Shown here in pieces: positions 1-13,599 of a stretch of 64,000 nt of DNA. Positions within the stretch are counted from its first letter, which is position 1. Each line of letters starts with the position of its first letter. The notes under the pieces were generated by a model, which ran no database searches, had not been told where the DNA came from, and saw only the letters and a list, made by a program, of their open reading frames with translations. A program made the translations under genes and the position numbers. Source of the DNA: Owenia fusiformis (lineage: Eukaryota; Annelida; Polychaeta; Sabellida; Oweniidae); contig CAIIXF020000010.1 of NCBI GenBank assembly GCA_903813345.2, positions 9,290,349-9,354,348 of the forward strand. Direction: 5' to 3'.

Positions 1-1789
1 TCGCCATCTGTTGACAGTACTACATACTTCCTTATATTTAGGGCTTTACTCACTAATATTCCACCGACAAAAATGACCGAACGAAATTAGATTTAGAGAG
101 TTAGAGAGCCAGGCCGTCTGTCCGTCCGTTCGTCTACGTCATAGGCCTCAAGGCCGCTGGATAGATTTGATTCAAATGTTATTGGCTCATTTGCCTTGTA
201 CGACTTCTGGGAAGGAATTTTCAATATGGAGCCGCTTAATTCAAAATGGCCGCCATTTTTCATAAAATGTAATATTTGAGGACTAAAATACTATATTTGA
301 CTTGGTTCAAATTGTATATGCTGATGCCCAGAGACCAAGGCGTGTAGGGACAAAGGAGTTTTGCTCAAAAAGAGATTTTCAAGATGGCCGCTGATTTCAA
401 AATTCCCGCCATTTTTCGTAAAAAATAAAACATTTGAACATAGTCTCAAATGCCGGTGAACGGATTTGGTTCAAATTTTATATGCTGATGCCCACGGATA
501 AAGGAGCTCTTTTTAAGTAGGCATAAGATTGATTACTCAAATACCAGGGGATCGAGGAGGAATTTGGTTATGCTGATACCTAGGGACAAAAGAGCTCTGC
601 TTGAAAGCGCATCCCCACGAAAAAATATGAATTCACCTGATGTTTCAAAATGAATGTTTTAATTTGATGATTTATGTACACTAGTATCCTGCTGACCTAT
701 ATTTAGCACTGTATTGATTATGGGCCACTTATCTGGTCAAAATTCAATCATGAAGTGGAGAGGCGTAGACAAACCAGCTGTCTGTTTTTGTGTCTGTCAA
801 AATCCATTTGCATCCTGAGCATCCCTCCATCTTATCCAAATATGTTATTAAATAATGAAACATAATTGTATAATCTTTGGATTTATGAAGTTGTTTGACA
901 TATGATAAGTGTAAAAGCTGTTTTGGAGCTTTTGTTATGGGGGTATTTGGTCCTTATCGCACCCTTTCTTTTTAAGATATGACATCTGAATTTCAAAATA
1001 GTCGCCATTGTTCGTAAAAAACATAATCTTTGATAACTCAAATACCAGTGGATCTTACATGCTGATGCCCAGAGATAAAGGAACTCTGCTAAATAAATGG
1101 CTGCAGCTCCATATAAAATGGCTGCCAGCATTTGTCGTTAAAAATGTAATCTTTGGTAAACTAAATACCACTTGAATATATAGTATGCTGATTCCCGGGG
1201 ACAAAGGAGCTCAGATCAAGAAGAATTTTTCAAGATGGTAGCTGAGATTTATCGAGCGCCATTTTTCGAAAAACCATGATCCTCGTGATAACTCAAATAC
1301 CAGTGAAGATATTTGGTTCAAATGATATTATATGTGTTGATACCTAGGGGAACCAGGGACAAAGGAGCTCTATGCTCAAGGCGAAATTTTCAAGATGGCA
1401 GCTGAACTTCAAAATGGCCACCATTTTTCATAAAAACATAATCTTTGATGAGTCATGATCAAATACCAGTTGACTGATTTTGTTCAAATTTTGTGATCAG
1501 TTTTCATGCCGGCCTCTCTCTCTTCGAGACATGTATACATTGTTCGGTGGGATTTGATACTAAGCGGAGTGGCTGTTTTCTAGTTTACTCATCGTATTAT
1601 TGGTTAGAGACATGCGTATACACGGTGATATACTTGTATGCATGTCCATTTGACATGAAACTTTAAGATAAAGGGGTCACATATAAAACATCGAGGCTCT
1701 GAATCCACAGACCCAAGAGATCAATATTTATAACACTAGCATGTGACTAGTCATATGATTTATCATTTCTACCAACTACTATAACTGAT
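1..1789. repeat. Degenerate satellite-like repeat and presumed CTSH upstream region
   Basis: From about 180 to 1490 a degenerate block recurs at irregular spacing. Its parts are 'gacaaaggagctctgctcaa', 'ttttcaagatggcagctga', 'aaaatggccgccatttttc', 'ataatctttgataactcaaa' and 'ctgatgcccaggga'. Clear copies begin near 310, 480, 1060, 1195 and 1360. No coding signal is seen. The last 300 bases hold AT-rich motifs, including ATATTTATAA at 1724-1733, about 57 bases before the CTSH start codon. That could be a TATA-like element but is unproven. Similar ggccatttt-containing units recur at 33900-34620. Confidence 0.55.
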
Positions 1790-4700
1790 ATGATGTGTTT
1801 AAGGGTTGCTCTGTGCTTTATTTTGCCAGCTGTATTGTGCACCAGCTTCTTCAATCAAACAGGTAAGTTTAGAATTGGCTATAGCCTTTACGATATCTTC
1901 ATTGGACTATCCCTGCCAGGACTAACTACATTTTACACGAATTGTAGTAAGAAGTATTTAAAACCATTTAATGGGTTGATTGTGCCAATTTTGGATACTT
2001 TAGACGTGGAACTGATTATTACTTTCGTTTCTATGGCATCTCGAACTACAACTGTAGAAGTGTTTGAATAATTAAAATAAGTAGGCCCATGAGCTGAAAG
2101 AACATTGAGAGGTTGGTGCGGAAAGTCACTTTTATTTGCTAATTTCTCCAGCCCCCATGTTATTTCAATGGGAGTTTTTATCAAAAATTGATAAAAGTTT
2201 CGCTAATTTTGATAAATTTGTCTAAATCTGAAAATCAATTTTCTATTATCAATACTATTGGTAAAAAAAATTGGGAGGAGAGTCGATGGGAAGACAAAAG
2301 TGCACAAGTTGAATTAGCTAAAATTGATCAATTTGATAATTATCAAAACTATCGCTTTTATAGCTAAAAAATTTTGGGTCTGGAGGTGATGTTCAGAGAA
2401 AGTGGCACTAGGTAAATTAGCATTAGCTGATAATATCAGCTAAAAGTGATAAATTTGATAATTATTGAAAGTATTACTTTTTCGCTAAAAAATTTGGGGC
2501 TGGAGCTTTTATCGCTAAAAAATTTTGGGTCTGGAGGTGATGTTCCGAGAAAATGGCACTAGGTAAATTGGCATTAGCTGATAATATCAGCTAAAAGTGA
2601 TAAATTTGGTATTTATCAAAACTATTGCTGCTAAAAAATTTGGGTCTGGAGCTTTTATCGCTAAAAAATTTTGGGTCTGGAGGTGATGTTCATCGAAAAT
2701 GGACCCAATTTAATTAGCATTAGCTGATAATATCAGCTAAAAGTGATAAATTTGATAATTATCAAAACTATCGCTTTTATCGCTAAAAAGAATTTGGGTC
2801 TGGAGCTTTTGTCACTAAAAAATTTGGGGTCTGGAGGTGATGTTCATAGAAAATGGCACTAGGTAAATTAGCATTAGCTGATAATATCAGCTAAAAGTGA
2901 TAAAGATATTTATCAAAACTATCGCTTTTATAGCTAAAAAAATTTGGGTCTGGAGCTTTTATTGCTAAAAAATTTTGGGTCTGGAGGTGATGTTCATCGA
3001 AAATGGCACCAGGTAAATTAGCATTAGCTGATAATATCAGCTAAAAGTGATAAATTTGATAATTATCAAAACTATCGCTTTTATCGCTAAAAAAAATTGG
3101 GGTCTGGAGCTTTTATCGCTAAAAAATTTTGGGTCTGGAGGTGATGTTCATAGAAAATGGCACTAGGTAAATTAGCATTAGCTGATAATATCAGCTAAAA
3201 GTGATAAAGATATTTATCAAAACTATCGCTTTTATAGCTAAAAAAATTTGGGTCTGGAGCTTTTATTGCTAAAAAATTTTGGGTCTGGAGGTGATGTTCA
3301 TAGAAAATGGCACCAGGTAAATTAGCATTAGCTGATAATATCAGCTAAAAGTGATAAATTTGATATTTATCAAAACTATCGCTTTTATTGATAAAAAATT
3401 TGGGTCTGGAGTTTTTATCGCTAAAAAATTTTGGGTCTGGAGGTGATGTTCATAGAAAATGGCACCAGGTAAATTAGCATTAGCTGATAATATCAGCTAA
3501 AAGTGATAAATTTGATATTTATCAAAACTATCGCTTTTATCGCTAAAAAATTTGGGTCTGGAGCTTTTATCGCTAAAAAATTTTGGGACTGGAGGTGATG
3601 TTCATAGAAAATGGCACCAGGTAGATTAGCATTAGCTGATAATATCAGCTAAAAGTGATAAATTTGATATTTATCAAAACTATCGCTTTTATCGATAAAA
3701 AATTTGGGTCTGGAGTTTTTATCGCTAAAAAATTTTGGGTCTGGAGTTGATGTTCATAGAAAATGGCACCAGGTAAATTAGCATTAGCTGATAATATCAG
3801 CTAAAAGTGATAAATTTGATATTTATCAAAACTATCGCTTTTATCGATAAAAAAATTTGGGTCTGGAGTCAATGTTACGAAGAAAAGGGCATATGTGAAA
3901 TTAGCATTAGCTGATATTATCAGCTAAAATTGATAATTATCAAATTTATCTGATATTATCAGCTAATGCTAATTTCATGTCTGCCATGTATCAAAATTAT
4001 CAAATTTATCGATAATTGATATTTATCAAATTTATCGCTAATTGATAAAATTTATCGATAATTGATAATTATCAAATTTATCGTTAATTGATAAAAGTGA
4101 AGGGCACATATGAAATTAGCATTAGCTGATAATATCAGCTAAAATTGATATTTATCAAATTTATCGCTAATTGATAAAAATTATCGATAAATGATAATTA
4201 TCAAATTTATCGCTAATTGATAAAAATGAGTTTCCGCACCTAAATGAACATTGACTCGGAAGTATTTGCAATCTGTAAACAGAAAACTGCAGTTCCAAGA
4301 AAATGGGAATTACCATATGCATTGAATCATCGGTATCAGCGACTCTCAATTAGTGGGAAATCGTAGTAAAAGTAACCCGATCAAGACAATGTGAAATACC
4401 AAATTCACTGTAGGCTTTCCCGATCATGATCAGAAGAGTTGAGGAATTTTGTTTTCCTCATCCTTTTGCTCTTACATCTCGTTTATTTTGACAGTTTGAA
4501 TTGTCTTACTTGAAATATGTACAAATTGTTTTGGAGGAAAAGTTTAAAAATATAGGCTACTGTAGATATACATGTAGTATAGATGTGAGCAACAAGTCTA
4601 GCTGGTTCAATAAGTGATGTTTTACGAATTTCATCATTTGAGTGTTTTATCTAATAAAGTGATGTCAAGTGCAATGTTCAGTGTCACAGCATAATAGTAG

Positions 4701-7700
4701 GTGTTTCAACATTTTAGTTCATATCGTTTTGGGACTTGGGTGCTTGCTGAGATACTAAACTGATACCCCTTTATCAACCAAATAAATATATTTGCCCTTT
4801 TATTTAACTTTTACAACTGTATCAAGCGTCAAATAAAGAAATGTGCCCCTTTATTTAACTTTACAACTGTATCAATCACTAAATAAAGAAGTTTACCCCA
4901 AATAAAGAAAATGTTCCCTCGAGCAAACTGTTACTTACCCCGGGTATTTACCCCTGTGTCAGACACCAAGTAAAGAAATTTTATCCGCCCTTTCACTAGA
5001 CTGCTACCCCTATATCATTTACTTGTTGACTTTAAAATAAAAACAAGTCATATTACGAATATAGCACATAGAAATAGTTGACAACTTTGCCTGACTTTTT
5101 CGTATTGTTTCATATCGTCTATTTGGTTTAAAAGGCGCCTTCTTTGATATTGTTTGTAGGTGTTGATGATTCTTGGTCGTTTCGCCATTGTATCAGCAGC
5201 AATTCTTTATACTAGGGCATTGTCCACTACTGGTGGCTTAAAACTTCATTGGGCACTTAGATGACACTGAATAATTGCAACGGTGTCATAATTTCATTTG
5301 CATCATATAATAAACCATCAATCTTATGTTTTAATTATTTTAAGTTTTTCTGTTGCAGAAGTACTATTCAAGCAATGGATGAAAGAGGTAAGGTATTAGA
5401 ATTGTGCTCAGTTTTCAATAGTAAAATATGCATCTGAATAATGTACCTAGTCCGATTCAGAACTTAATGAGTTATCATGTGCATGCAGAGATAGACTAAA
5501 TGAGGTGACTGCAGTTATACATTGTGAATGGCAGAATGAAACATTTTATTTGTATACACATGATACACATATTCATAGCATGTTAAGGATCGTATGACAT
5601 GCTTCCAGTTGCTACCCTACCTTATTGTTGAACTCCTCAATCATGAAGTTAGTACTTTAATTTCGAATTTTACAGCATTCATCTCACCAGTTTTTGCTGC
5701 TTTCACAAATATTTATCAGATGTGACAAGAGATATGAATATATAAAATATCTATCAATGTATTTCTCACATAATCCAGCACAACAAACAATATGGGGATG
5801 CGGAAGAATACAACTACAGATTAAAGATATTTCTGGACAGCATGATGAAAGTGGAACAGCATAATGTTGGGCAACACACCTATACTTGTGAGTATAACTC
5901 TTGTTCGCGATCAGCGAACATGTACAATCTACAGGGTGGGCCAACAAAAATTGAAACATTTTTCTTTTTATTGAGTTGTCTTTATTTTTGCAGTTCAATC
6001 CATGAAAATTCAGATTATGGTAAAATGATTATTTGTGAAAATGTTAAAGATACAAAATATGAATGTATGATTATTTTTGGCTTGTCATGGTCATAATCTG
6101 TATTCTGCGTGTGTCATGAAAAATTTCCAAATTTTCTCTGCTTAAGACATCACTGCTGAAAATACAGTATCTTTCATACCATACAATACAGATCCTTCAG
6201 ATGGTCTCAACAAAATTTCCATCAATTAAAACATATGTAGTTATCTCTAGGGGAAGCAAGACATGTCTCCCTTGGATAATAAAGCTCAACTGACCTCAGT
6301 TTTTATTCAAAATTGGCACAATATGTCTCAAAACCTGTGATTGAAGCCATGTATGACTGTCAAATACAGCTAAGACATCCACATTTAAGTCAAAGGAGCA
6401 CATCCAATGTCAAGTCAATACACCCTTGCTGAACTTAATGACCTCAACCTCAGCCCATGTGGGTCCAAATGCTTAAATATTTTCCAAAGTATTATGTGAC
6501 ATTGTATTCTTTATGGTACACCTAAAGGTGATTCATTTTGTTCAAGGCGAAAATCGTAATGGAGAGTGCACTAGATCCTTTATTTTCATAGTATTGCGGG
6601 GTGATTTCTCATAACGATACTTGTAGGATGCCATTTTAAATGTATTTATGTTTTCCTTACATATTGTAATCTGATAATCATGAATTGTTTGGCTTTTAGT
6701 GGGATTGACTCAGTTTTCTGATTTGACGTTTGAAGAGTTTTCAGCTCAGTACCTCATTAATGCACCTCAGGTATGTCAACTATTTTATCATTGTCTTCCC
6801 CTTTCGATTTTTGTGACAGAATTTGTCTATCATTGTTTGTGTTAATAATGGTATTTTGTGTCTTTTTCGAGGTACCTTTGGCACCTAAAAATCGTTAATA
6901 TAGGTTAAAATTATTTTTTTAACATTTCCAATTCTAGCATTGTTCGGCGACTAAGAAAGGCAGTTATAGAAGCACAGGGGGAGAAATACCACGCGCCGTG
7001 GATTGGAGGAAGAAAGGAGTAGTTAGCCCAGTTAAGGATCAGGTAACTGAAATATTAGAGCCTATTATATTCAGTGTTAGCCTGTCAGTGTTTGCATACA
7101 CGGCAGTATATACGATACTACACATCGAAAAAATAAGTCAAGTCATTCAATGATAGACAGTACATACTAAAATGTTTTTAACTGCTCAATCTTACAATCT
7201 GCTGTATCTGCACCTGTATCACATCAGGGATATCAGCACTGAGGCCAACCCCTCATAAGCGTCTCTCTCAGGACTTTCATCGTTACGAGGCCCATCTGTT
7301 GTGTTTGCAGTTTTGTGACTTCTCTTCTTGTTCTAAGGGATGCTTCATGCCCAAACTTGATGTTATCCTCATGAAGACGTCTTATGGACCACAATGTTTT
7401 AGGAACTTTTTGTCATTTTTTTGAAGTTTCCTTAAATCTATTTTTGACATCACTTGGATGAAATTTTATTTTTCCAAAGTCCAATCTGGTGATTTGATGA
7501 TATTTACCTAATCATGGATGAAAGAAACATCTCTGAAATTTTTGACATCACTTGGATGAAATTTTATTTTTCCAAAGTCCTATCTGGTGATTTGATGATA
7601 TTTACCTAATCATGGATGAAAGAAACATCTCTGAAATTTTTGACATCACTTGGATGAAATTTTATTTTTCCAAAGGCCAATCTGGTGATTTGATGATATT

Positions 7701-10700
7701 TACCTCATCATGGATGAAAGAAACATCTCTGAAATTACAAAATGCAAAATGCTATGGGTACTGAATATCCATTAGTACAACAGCTTGAATATGATATGCA
7801 CGTATATGTTCTTTATAACCCATATTAAACAGTTTGATTATCTGATGCATTTTACGCTGCTTCAGCATGACCATGTACTAAGCGAGGAGAGATGTATTGA
7901 ATGTACAGAATTCAAATTCTATGATATAAATATAAAATAAATATTAACATTGTGCGTATAACAGATTAACGTTTGCTTTTTCTGAAAATGAAGACCAAAT
8001 ATATAAAACAGCTCCAGCAGTGACACATTCTGGCATATATAAAAGTGTAGCTGTAAAAGATACATTAGGAATCTAAATGTATTTCATATGAGAACCCTGG
8101 TTTAGAACATGATTCACCATTTATCACTATTCTCCGCCATGCAAAGAGAAATTTAACATTGATTTTTGTAAAACTATAAAAAAAACTATAACTCCAGGTC
8201 ACTATAATAACATTATGACAAGTTATGATGAAAATATAATGTAAATACTATCAAGTCATCAAATTGTGACATTAAAAGGTTATCCCCGAGTGATGTACCC
8301 ATGCCATGAAGCAGGCATTTTTACAGTGGAAGACTTATTACGTTTTATAGAAAAATACTTTCACCTACTAGTCTTTTATTTAGGCCCCTTGGGTGTCCTG
8401 CTTGGGCACCATTAGCCAAATTTTAACACGATACAAGATGCAATTTTTGTTTCCCAAGTTTCTACAAGTCACTATGTGTAAATACAGATGCACCTTTAAT
8501 GTCAAGTGTCATTCTGTTATTCTAAGTAAATATATAAATATACGTGTATATAACAATTAATATTCTGTTCTAGGGCAAATGTGGAAGCTGCTGGACGTTC
8601 TCCACTACAGGGGCAATGGAGGCACATACGGCTATCAAATACAACGATCATCTCATCCTTTCAGAACAGCAACTAATTGATTGTGCTCAAGACTTTGACA
8701 ATCATGGATGTGCAGGGTAAGAGTTACTATAGTATAATGAGTGTTAATCCGAAACTTCCAAAGGTAAAATTGTGGCCTGTTCCTCCATTGATTTACACAA
8801 CTCAGCTGAATCGCCATACTTTAATCTGTTGATCATGTTAATCTGTTGATCATTTGTGCTGTTTTGGTGTTTCTACAGTATATATTTGTTTCATTGTGCT
8901 ATAAATGTAACATTGTGCTATATTGTAATGAGATACATAGAGAGAACATGATATGATATAAAATAATATCATATGATGACGTGTCGCAAAAAGCTCGCGC
9001 ACGCATTGTTACACATTTTGTGGCGTAATCCAGAGGATCCTCGCTTTTAACATGATAGAATGTGACTTTTTGAGAAAAATGTACACACATGAAAATCCTT
9101 TCGTCCTCCACATTTACCTCTATATCTCAAAACATTTTAGACGAATAACTCTGATATCATATATATATTGTTAATGTGCTAGGAGCATCATAAAACACGA
9201 ATCAATTGATATTTTAGGTGAAATAAATATACGTGTTGCTGTGCTTGAAAATAGGCGAATGGCGTAAATTAGCCCTATTTTAATGAATTTTGAAAACCTT
9301 TCGTCCTCCACTTTTCCACATACAACAGAAAACACATACTTTTGTGAACAAAATCAACTATTTATTAATAAACTACAGTTTAGGAGCAAAATAATCATGT
9401 ATGATTTATTAAAAATTGATCTCGTATTTTTTGTTTAATGTACACCTGAAAAGTTGAAGGTACCAAAAAATGAGCAAAAAAGGTCGCTGTCAACAGATTC
9501 TATTTTTCAGACTCTATGACGTCACAATATGGGACGCTTACTAAAATTCATCCTTTTAAATAAAACTTCCATCTACCTTTATCAAGATGAAAAATAAGTA
9601 TAATAGTCATATATTGTTTGAGTTATGAGCGTTTAAAGACGAAAAATAATTCAAAATGTAACGTGTCAACATGGGATATTTGCCAGATGTTTTGGTAAAA
9701 AACTCTTTTTTAAAAACGAACGCGCAAAAAATGTTAACGAAGTGTAGTTGATCTTAAATCTTCATCGAAACAGCTTTAAAATGATATATAACTTTAATTA
9801 GAATATTATCTTATAATCCGGGGAATCAAAGTTACATTCACGCGATACCCTTAAAAAACAAATGCGCCACCTTTTTGCGACACGTCGATATAATACAATA
9901 TAATATTATATAATATAATATAGGCTAATATAATATGATATAATATAAAAATAATATATTGGAACATGATTTAATTCTAAACTTTTGAAATTCATTCAAA
10001 GAATTTCCACTTTCCAGTGGCTTGCCTTCACACGCTTTTGAGTACATTCATTACAATCCTGGTCTCATGACAGAAGATGACTACCCGTATACGGCAAAGG
10101 TGAGTGGTTTGTTGCAATGGATTCGATGTCTTATAGGTAATGGTTCTCTAGTTTACATCAAAATCTCTCGATTTATGAATGGCCTTTCAAAAATGTCTTT
10201 TAAGTCCAGAATATATGTACAATGTAGTGGTGATTAGTATTACTATAATATTTTCAGGAAAAGAGGTGTAAGTTCGAAAAATCTAAAGCAAAGGCTTTTG
10301 TTGCTGATATCGTCAATATAACCCAGGTAAGGTGTGGAGTTGCAAGTTATTATGCTAGGGACAAACAATGAGTCTTGGGTATTAGGAAAAATGATGGCCA
10401 AGGATTGTGTTGCTACCTAAGTGTGCTTTAACATATCATATCACACAATAAACAGTTTCACCCTGATTTGGGGCAGATAACATTTGAACATGGCAGATAC
10501 CTATATTACAAATTCCCTTAAACTTGAATATGTATCAGTTCTCGTGGATCAATTCTCATATGTATCGGATTGATACAAATGAAAGTATGTCCAATAAAAC
10601 AAAGTATTATCTGCACAATAAAAAAAGATATTTCACTTTTTGTGATTTTATAATCTTTGGAATCTCCCCGATAAACTATTTTTGAAACAACATTTTTAGA

Positions 10701-13279
10701 TGTAATTTTACATGTAAATTTCATATATGATATCCCTTTGACTGAATTTTGAATATTTAATGGTGCAAATAAAAAGTATTTCTTCTCACATCTGGTCTAT
10801 TGAAATCTTCATTAAGGGTAACGAGGATGAATTGAGGGATGCTGTTGCCAACGCCGGACCAGTCAGTATTGCTTATCAGGTTGTGGATGACTTCAGGCTG
10901 TACAAGAGTGGCATCTATATGAGGTTGGTATCTTCAAAATAACATTCCTTTCATTGCGGTGACATCTTTGAGTGAACTTCATCACACTACCCTACCTCGA
11001 TCGCGCATGCGCGAATCTTTTGGCTTTCAAACATGTCGCTTTTGAGTATATCGACTGCTTAGTCAAAAGGTTAATACGTTTGGTGCTCGGAGTGAGTCAA
11101 TATTCCTATTCGCTACACTTCAGTGGTGCAATAGTGAAGTCCATGTTCCAAGTTATATGATAGTTGAAGAAATAATGTAAATAATATCGTTTTAAATTTT
11201 AAAATATTTGATATGTCATAGTACACGGTACACAGCTGCAAAAGTTGATCAATACAGGGTACAAGGAATGTAAATTGTTCAATAGTACAGGGAGCGAGAA
11301 AGTAAGCTGATTATACAGACATACTATGTCCCGACCTCATGTACATTTACGTTGCAAACAGTGAAAGTAATGCTAAAAAGGCCGCCTGTTGATGCTTTGA
11401 GGTGTCATCAATTGTTATTTTATCCAAATAAAGTAAACATTATTTTGTAGATTTAGACACGGGCTTTCAAGTCGTATGCATTTTAGTCACTGGAGAGGTT
11501 AAGCTAACGATGTTTTTCACAACGTAACCGTGAACGCAAAGTACAAAAATTAACAAAGGAATGTATCGAGCGCTCATAGTTTTATGCGCGCTTAGTCTAC
11601 TTCAGATACTCTTTCAGCTTCATAGTTTCGGGTTTAGAACGGGAGATTTTGAAATTTGACGTTGGGTCAACGGGAACCATTTTACTCGTGTCTATTGAAC
11701 ACTATGCTGTCAATTTTGATTTCGATGCACAGTTGAATTCTTGCTGAACACGATGATGTATGTCATGCATGATTTAGCGCCAAAAATCTTACGAAACGAG
11801 CTCGTTTAAAATATGTATTAGAAAACCAGCTATAAAACCGCATCAATGACATACTATAGAATCATTACACGCTATGGTGTAGTCTAAACAAACACTGGAT
11901 TTGAACGGCTATTTATATGAGAAGGCTACATGAATTTGTATATGGTCGAGTGATACGTACAGGTTCAGTTTCGATTATATATGCAAAGCTTAACCTCTCA
12001 ATTATACTAACAAGAACGCTAGATTATACGTGTTACTAGGGTATCAAATTGAAATAAAATAACGAAATTAAATATCAACACGTTAATGATAAATGACTAT
12101 CCGCTATCAGTATTAATGACTATTTGCTACTCAGAATAATTAAAATTGCCTGAACTACATATGAAGAATCTTTCTATAGAACCCCTTGAATGGTCTAATT
12201 CACTACCGTCCTAAAAACCCGACCATTCAAAATGTTTTGTTCAAATTCACAAAAATACAGTTGACCAACATACTAGAAAACGTATCCACCTATAACACGA
12301 TGACACGCAGTTTAAACAACAGTTAACTGTTTTTTTTGTTACATATCAATGTAACATTTTCGAAGGGACACTTACATGCTCCCTGTACGTTGATAGATTT
12401 ACTGAAATGTATCGTGTATTGCATTTGGTTTTGCTTCACTGCGCCCACTATTATCTATCTTTGCCTATAGTGGTTTTTTGCCAACAATATTCTACACACT
12501 CCTTGATGAATCAATTCTATGTCTGGTAGAACACTAGAAATATATGTAAAATGTATCTTACGTTCAGAAATATGGAATTAAACCCACGTCCTCCATTTGC
12601 AACTAAGCTGTACCCTGTTTCCCTTTTAAACGTGGTCACGTGGTAGGGTAGTGTGTTCATGTGTATTTTGTAACCCTTGATACTAACGCGAATAGAATCA
12701 GACAAAACAAAACAATGTCTAGTTTTGAAGTTTAGGTTTAGGTTGGCCATATGAATCATTTAATAAACAAGGTTTTTACTATACGTTCTCGTCATTTGGT
12801 TGAGAAGAACCTGAAAGGAATTCCTCTGTACATTTACCTGGTTGTAGTGACAAGTGTAAAGATGGGCCAATGGACGTAAACCATGCAGTACTGGTGGTTG
12901 GTTATGATGAAAAGATTGGCAATGAGGGTAGATCAATACCATACTGGATTGTCAAAAATTCATGGGGAGAGAAATTTGGCATGGATGGGTAAGATATGTA
13001 ATCAATACAAGTTGTAACTTCAATGTACAAATTCTTTACAAACTTTTCTTTTTAAATTGTAATAAAAGATACAATTTCCAGATTATATAATGCTGAATGT
13101 AAAACATTGTATTTTTGGAACTTTTGTAAGAATTTGCTACTTGTCACTTGTAGATTGTTCAGAACTGTAATTTATAATCTTTTATACTATGTTTCAGTTA
13201 TTTCTGGATGATCGCAGGCAGGAACATGTGCGGAATGGCAGTGTGCAATTCATATCCACTAGTCTCTGATAAACCATAG
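1790..13279 (+). CDS. CTSH: Cathepsin H-like papain-family cysteine protease, complete, 11 exons
   Basis: Exons: 1790-1862, 5359-5387, 5779-5887, 6700-6770, 6938-7042, 8574-8716, 10018-10099, 10258-10326, 10817-10923, 12848-12988, 13198-13279. They sum to 1011 bases (336 aa); all joins are in phase with GT-AG borders. Exon 1 encodes a hydrophobic signal peptide ([15 protein letters not shown]). Exons 2-4 encode the I29 inhibitory propeptide with an ERFNIN-type helix ([10 protein letters not shown]) and [18 protein letters not shown] matches the cathepsin H mini-chain, which in that family turns the enzyme into an aminopeptidase. Catalytic residues are visible: Cys in [12 protein letters not shown], His in [10 protein letters not shown] and Asn in [17 protein letters not shown] and a C-terminal [12 protein letters not shown] also favour cathepsin H over L or B. 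The product is expected in lysosomes. Length is close to the family's roughly 335 aa. The second ATG at 1793 is an alternative start. Confidence 0.93.
2109..4245. mobile_element. Inverted-repeat element with an internal ~150-bp tandem array (CTSH intron 1)
   Basis: The ends are imperfect inverted repeats: GGTGCGGAAAGTCACTTTTAT near 2114 and its near-complement (GGTGCGGAAACTCATTTTTAT on the minus strand) ending near 4240. They are flanked by a 9-bp direct repeat GAACATTGA at 2100-2108 and 4246-4254, as a target-site duplication would give. Between them lie about eleven copies of a ~150-bp unit. Each contains GGTCTGGAGGTGATGTTC and the palindrome TTAGCTGATAATATCAGCTAA. No transposase is present. 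A 9-bp duplication suits Mutator-like elements, but the superfamily is a guess. Confidence 0.6.
4760..5015. repeat. Degenerate ~60-bp tandem repeat (CTSH intron 1)
   Basis: About four diverged units share TGCCCCTTTATTTAACTTT, ACAACTGTATCAA and CAAATAAAGAAATG. It lies in the first intron of CTSH, and no coding signal is seen. Confidence 0.6.
7441..7737. repeat. 98-bp tandem repeat, three copies (CTSH intron 5)
   Basis: Three nearly identical 98-bp units start at about 7441, 7539 and 7637. Each runs from TTTTTGACATCACTTGG to AACATCTCTGAAA. Only scattered single-base differences are seen (for example ccaatctgg versus cctatctgg), so the duplication is recent. Confidence 0.9.
8978..9886. mobile_element. 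909-bp terminal-inverted-repeat element (CTSH intron 6)
   Basis: The left end GACGTGTCGCAAAAAG (8978) is mirrored at the right end by CTTTTTGCGACACGTC (to 9886). The repeat continues imperfectly as CTCGCGC against GTGGCGC. The interior has no transposase reading frame, so this is non-autonomous. Both flanks are AT-rich with tata/ataat runs, and only a possible 3-bp duplication (GAT) is visible. The superfamily is not assigned. Confidence 0.72.
9890..9960. repeat. AT microsatellite (ataat)n
   Basis: Irregular ATAAT/ATATAAT repeats lie just right of the 909-bp element. A shorter related stretch precedes its left end at 8951-8977. Confidence 0.8.
10924..12847. other. CTSH intron 9; possible weak inverted-repeat element
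   Basis: This 1.9 kb intron holds no exon-like coding. GAGAGGTTAAGCT near 11494 and its complement AGCTTAACCTCTC near 11987 could be the ends of a ~0.5 kb element. GTACAGGGAGC near 11288 and GCTCCCTGTAC near 12379 are a second, outer inverted pair. No target-site duplication was found for either. Confidence 0.3.
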
Positions 13280-13549
13280 ACACAAATACATGAATAGGTC
13301 AATATGACTGTAATGTAGAAGGATCGCTGACGTTTCTGCTCTATTCCAAAGAATTTTTATCTATTGCTGTTGGAACTTGGTATCTTATATCTATTATGAC
13401 TAATATACTACTATACGGCATAAAACAACTGAATGTGAATGATTAAAAATAGAGTCAAAAATGCTGCTCTTCCTACTTTCTTTACGGGTTAACAGAAGGC
13501 CTATGAATTTATAGATATTGGAGTATTAGTTGATGGCCATATATCTTAT

Positions 13550-13555
13550 AATAAA
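13550..13555 (+). terminator. Candidate CTSH polyadenylation signal AATAAA
   Basis: This AATAAA is about 270 bases after the CTSH stop codon and just ahead of the TTAA that begins the piggyBac-like region. Its position is plausible; use is unproven. Confidence 0.5.
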
Positions 13556-13599
13556 GCTATAAAGAAGCTCACATTTATCATTGTTTTAAAATAATATCG

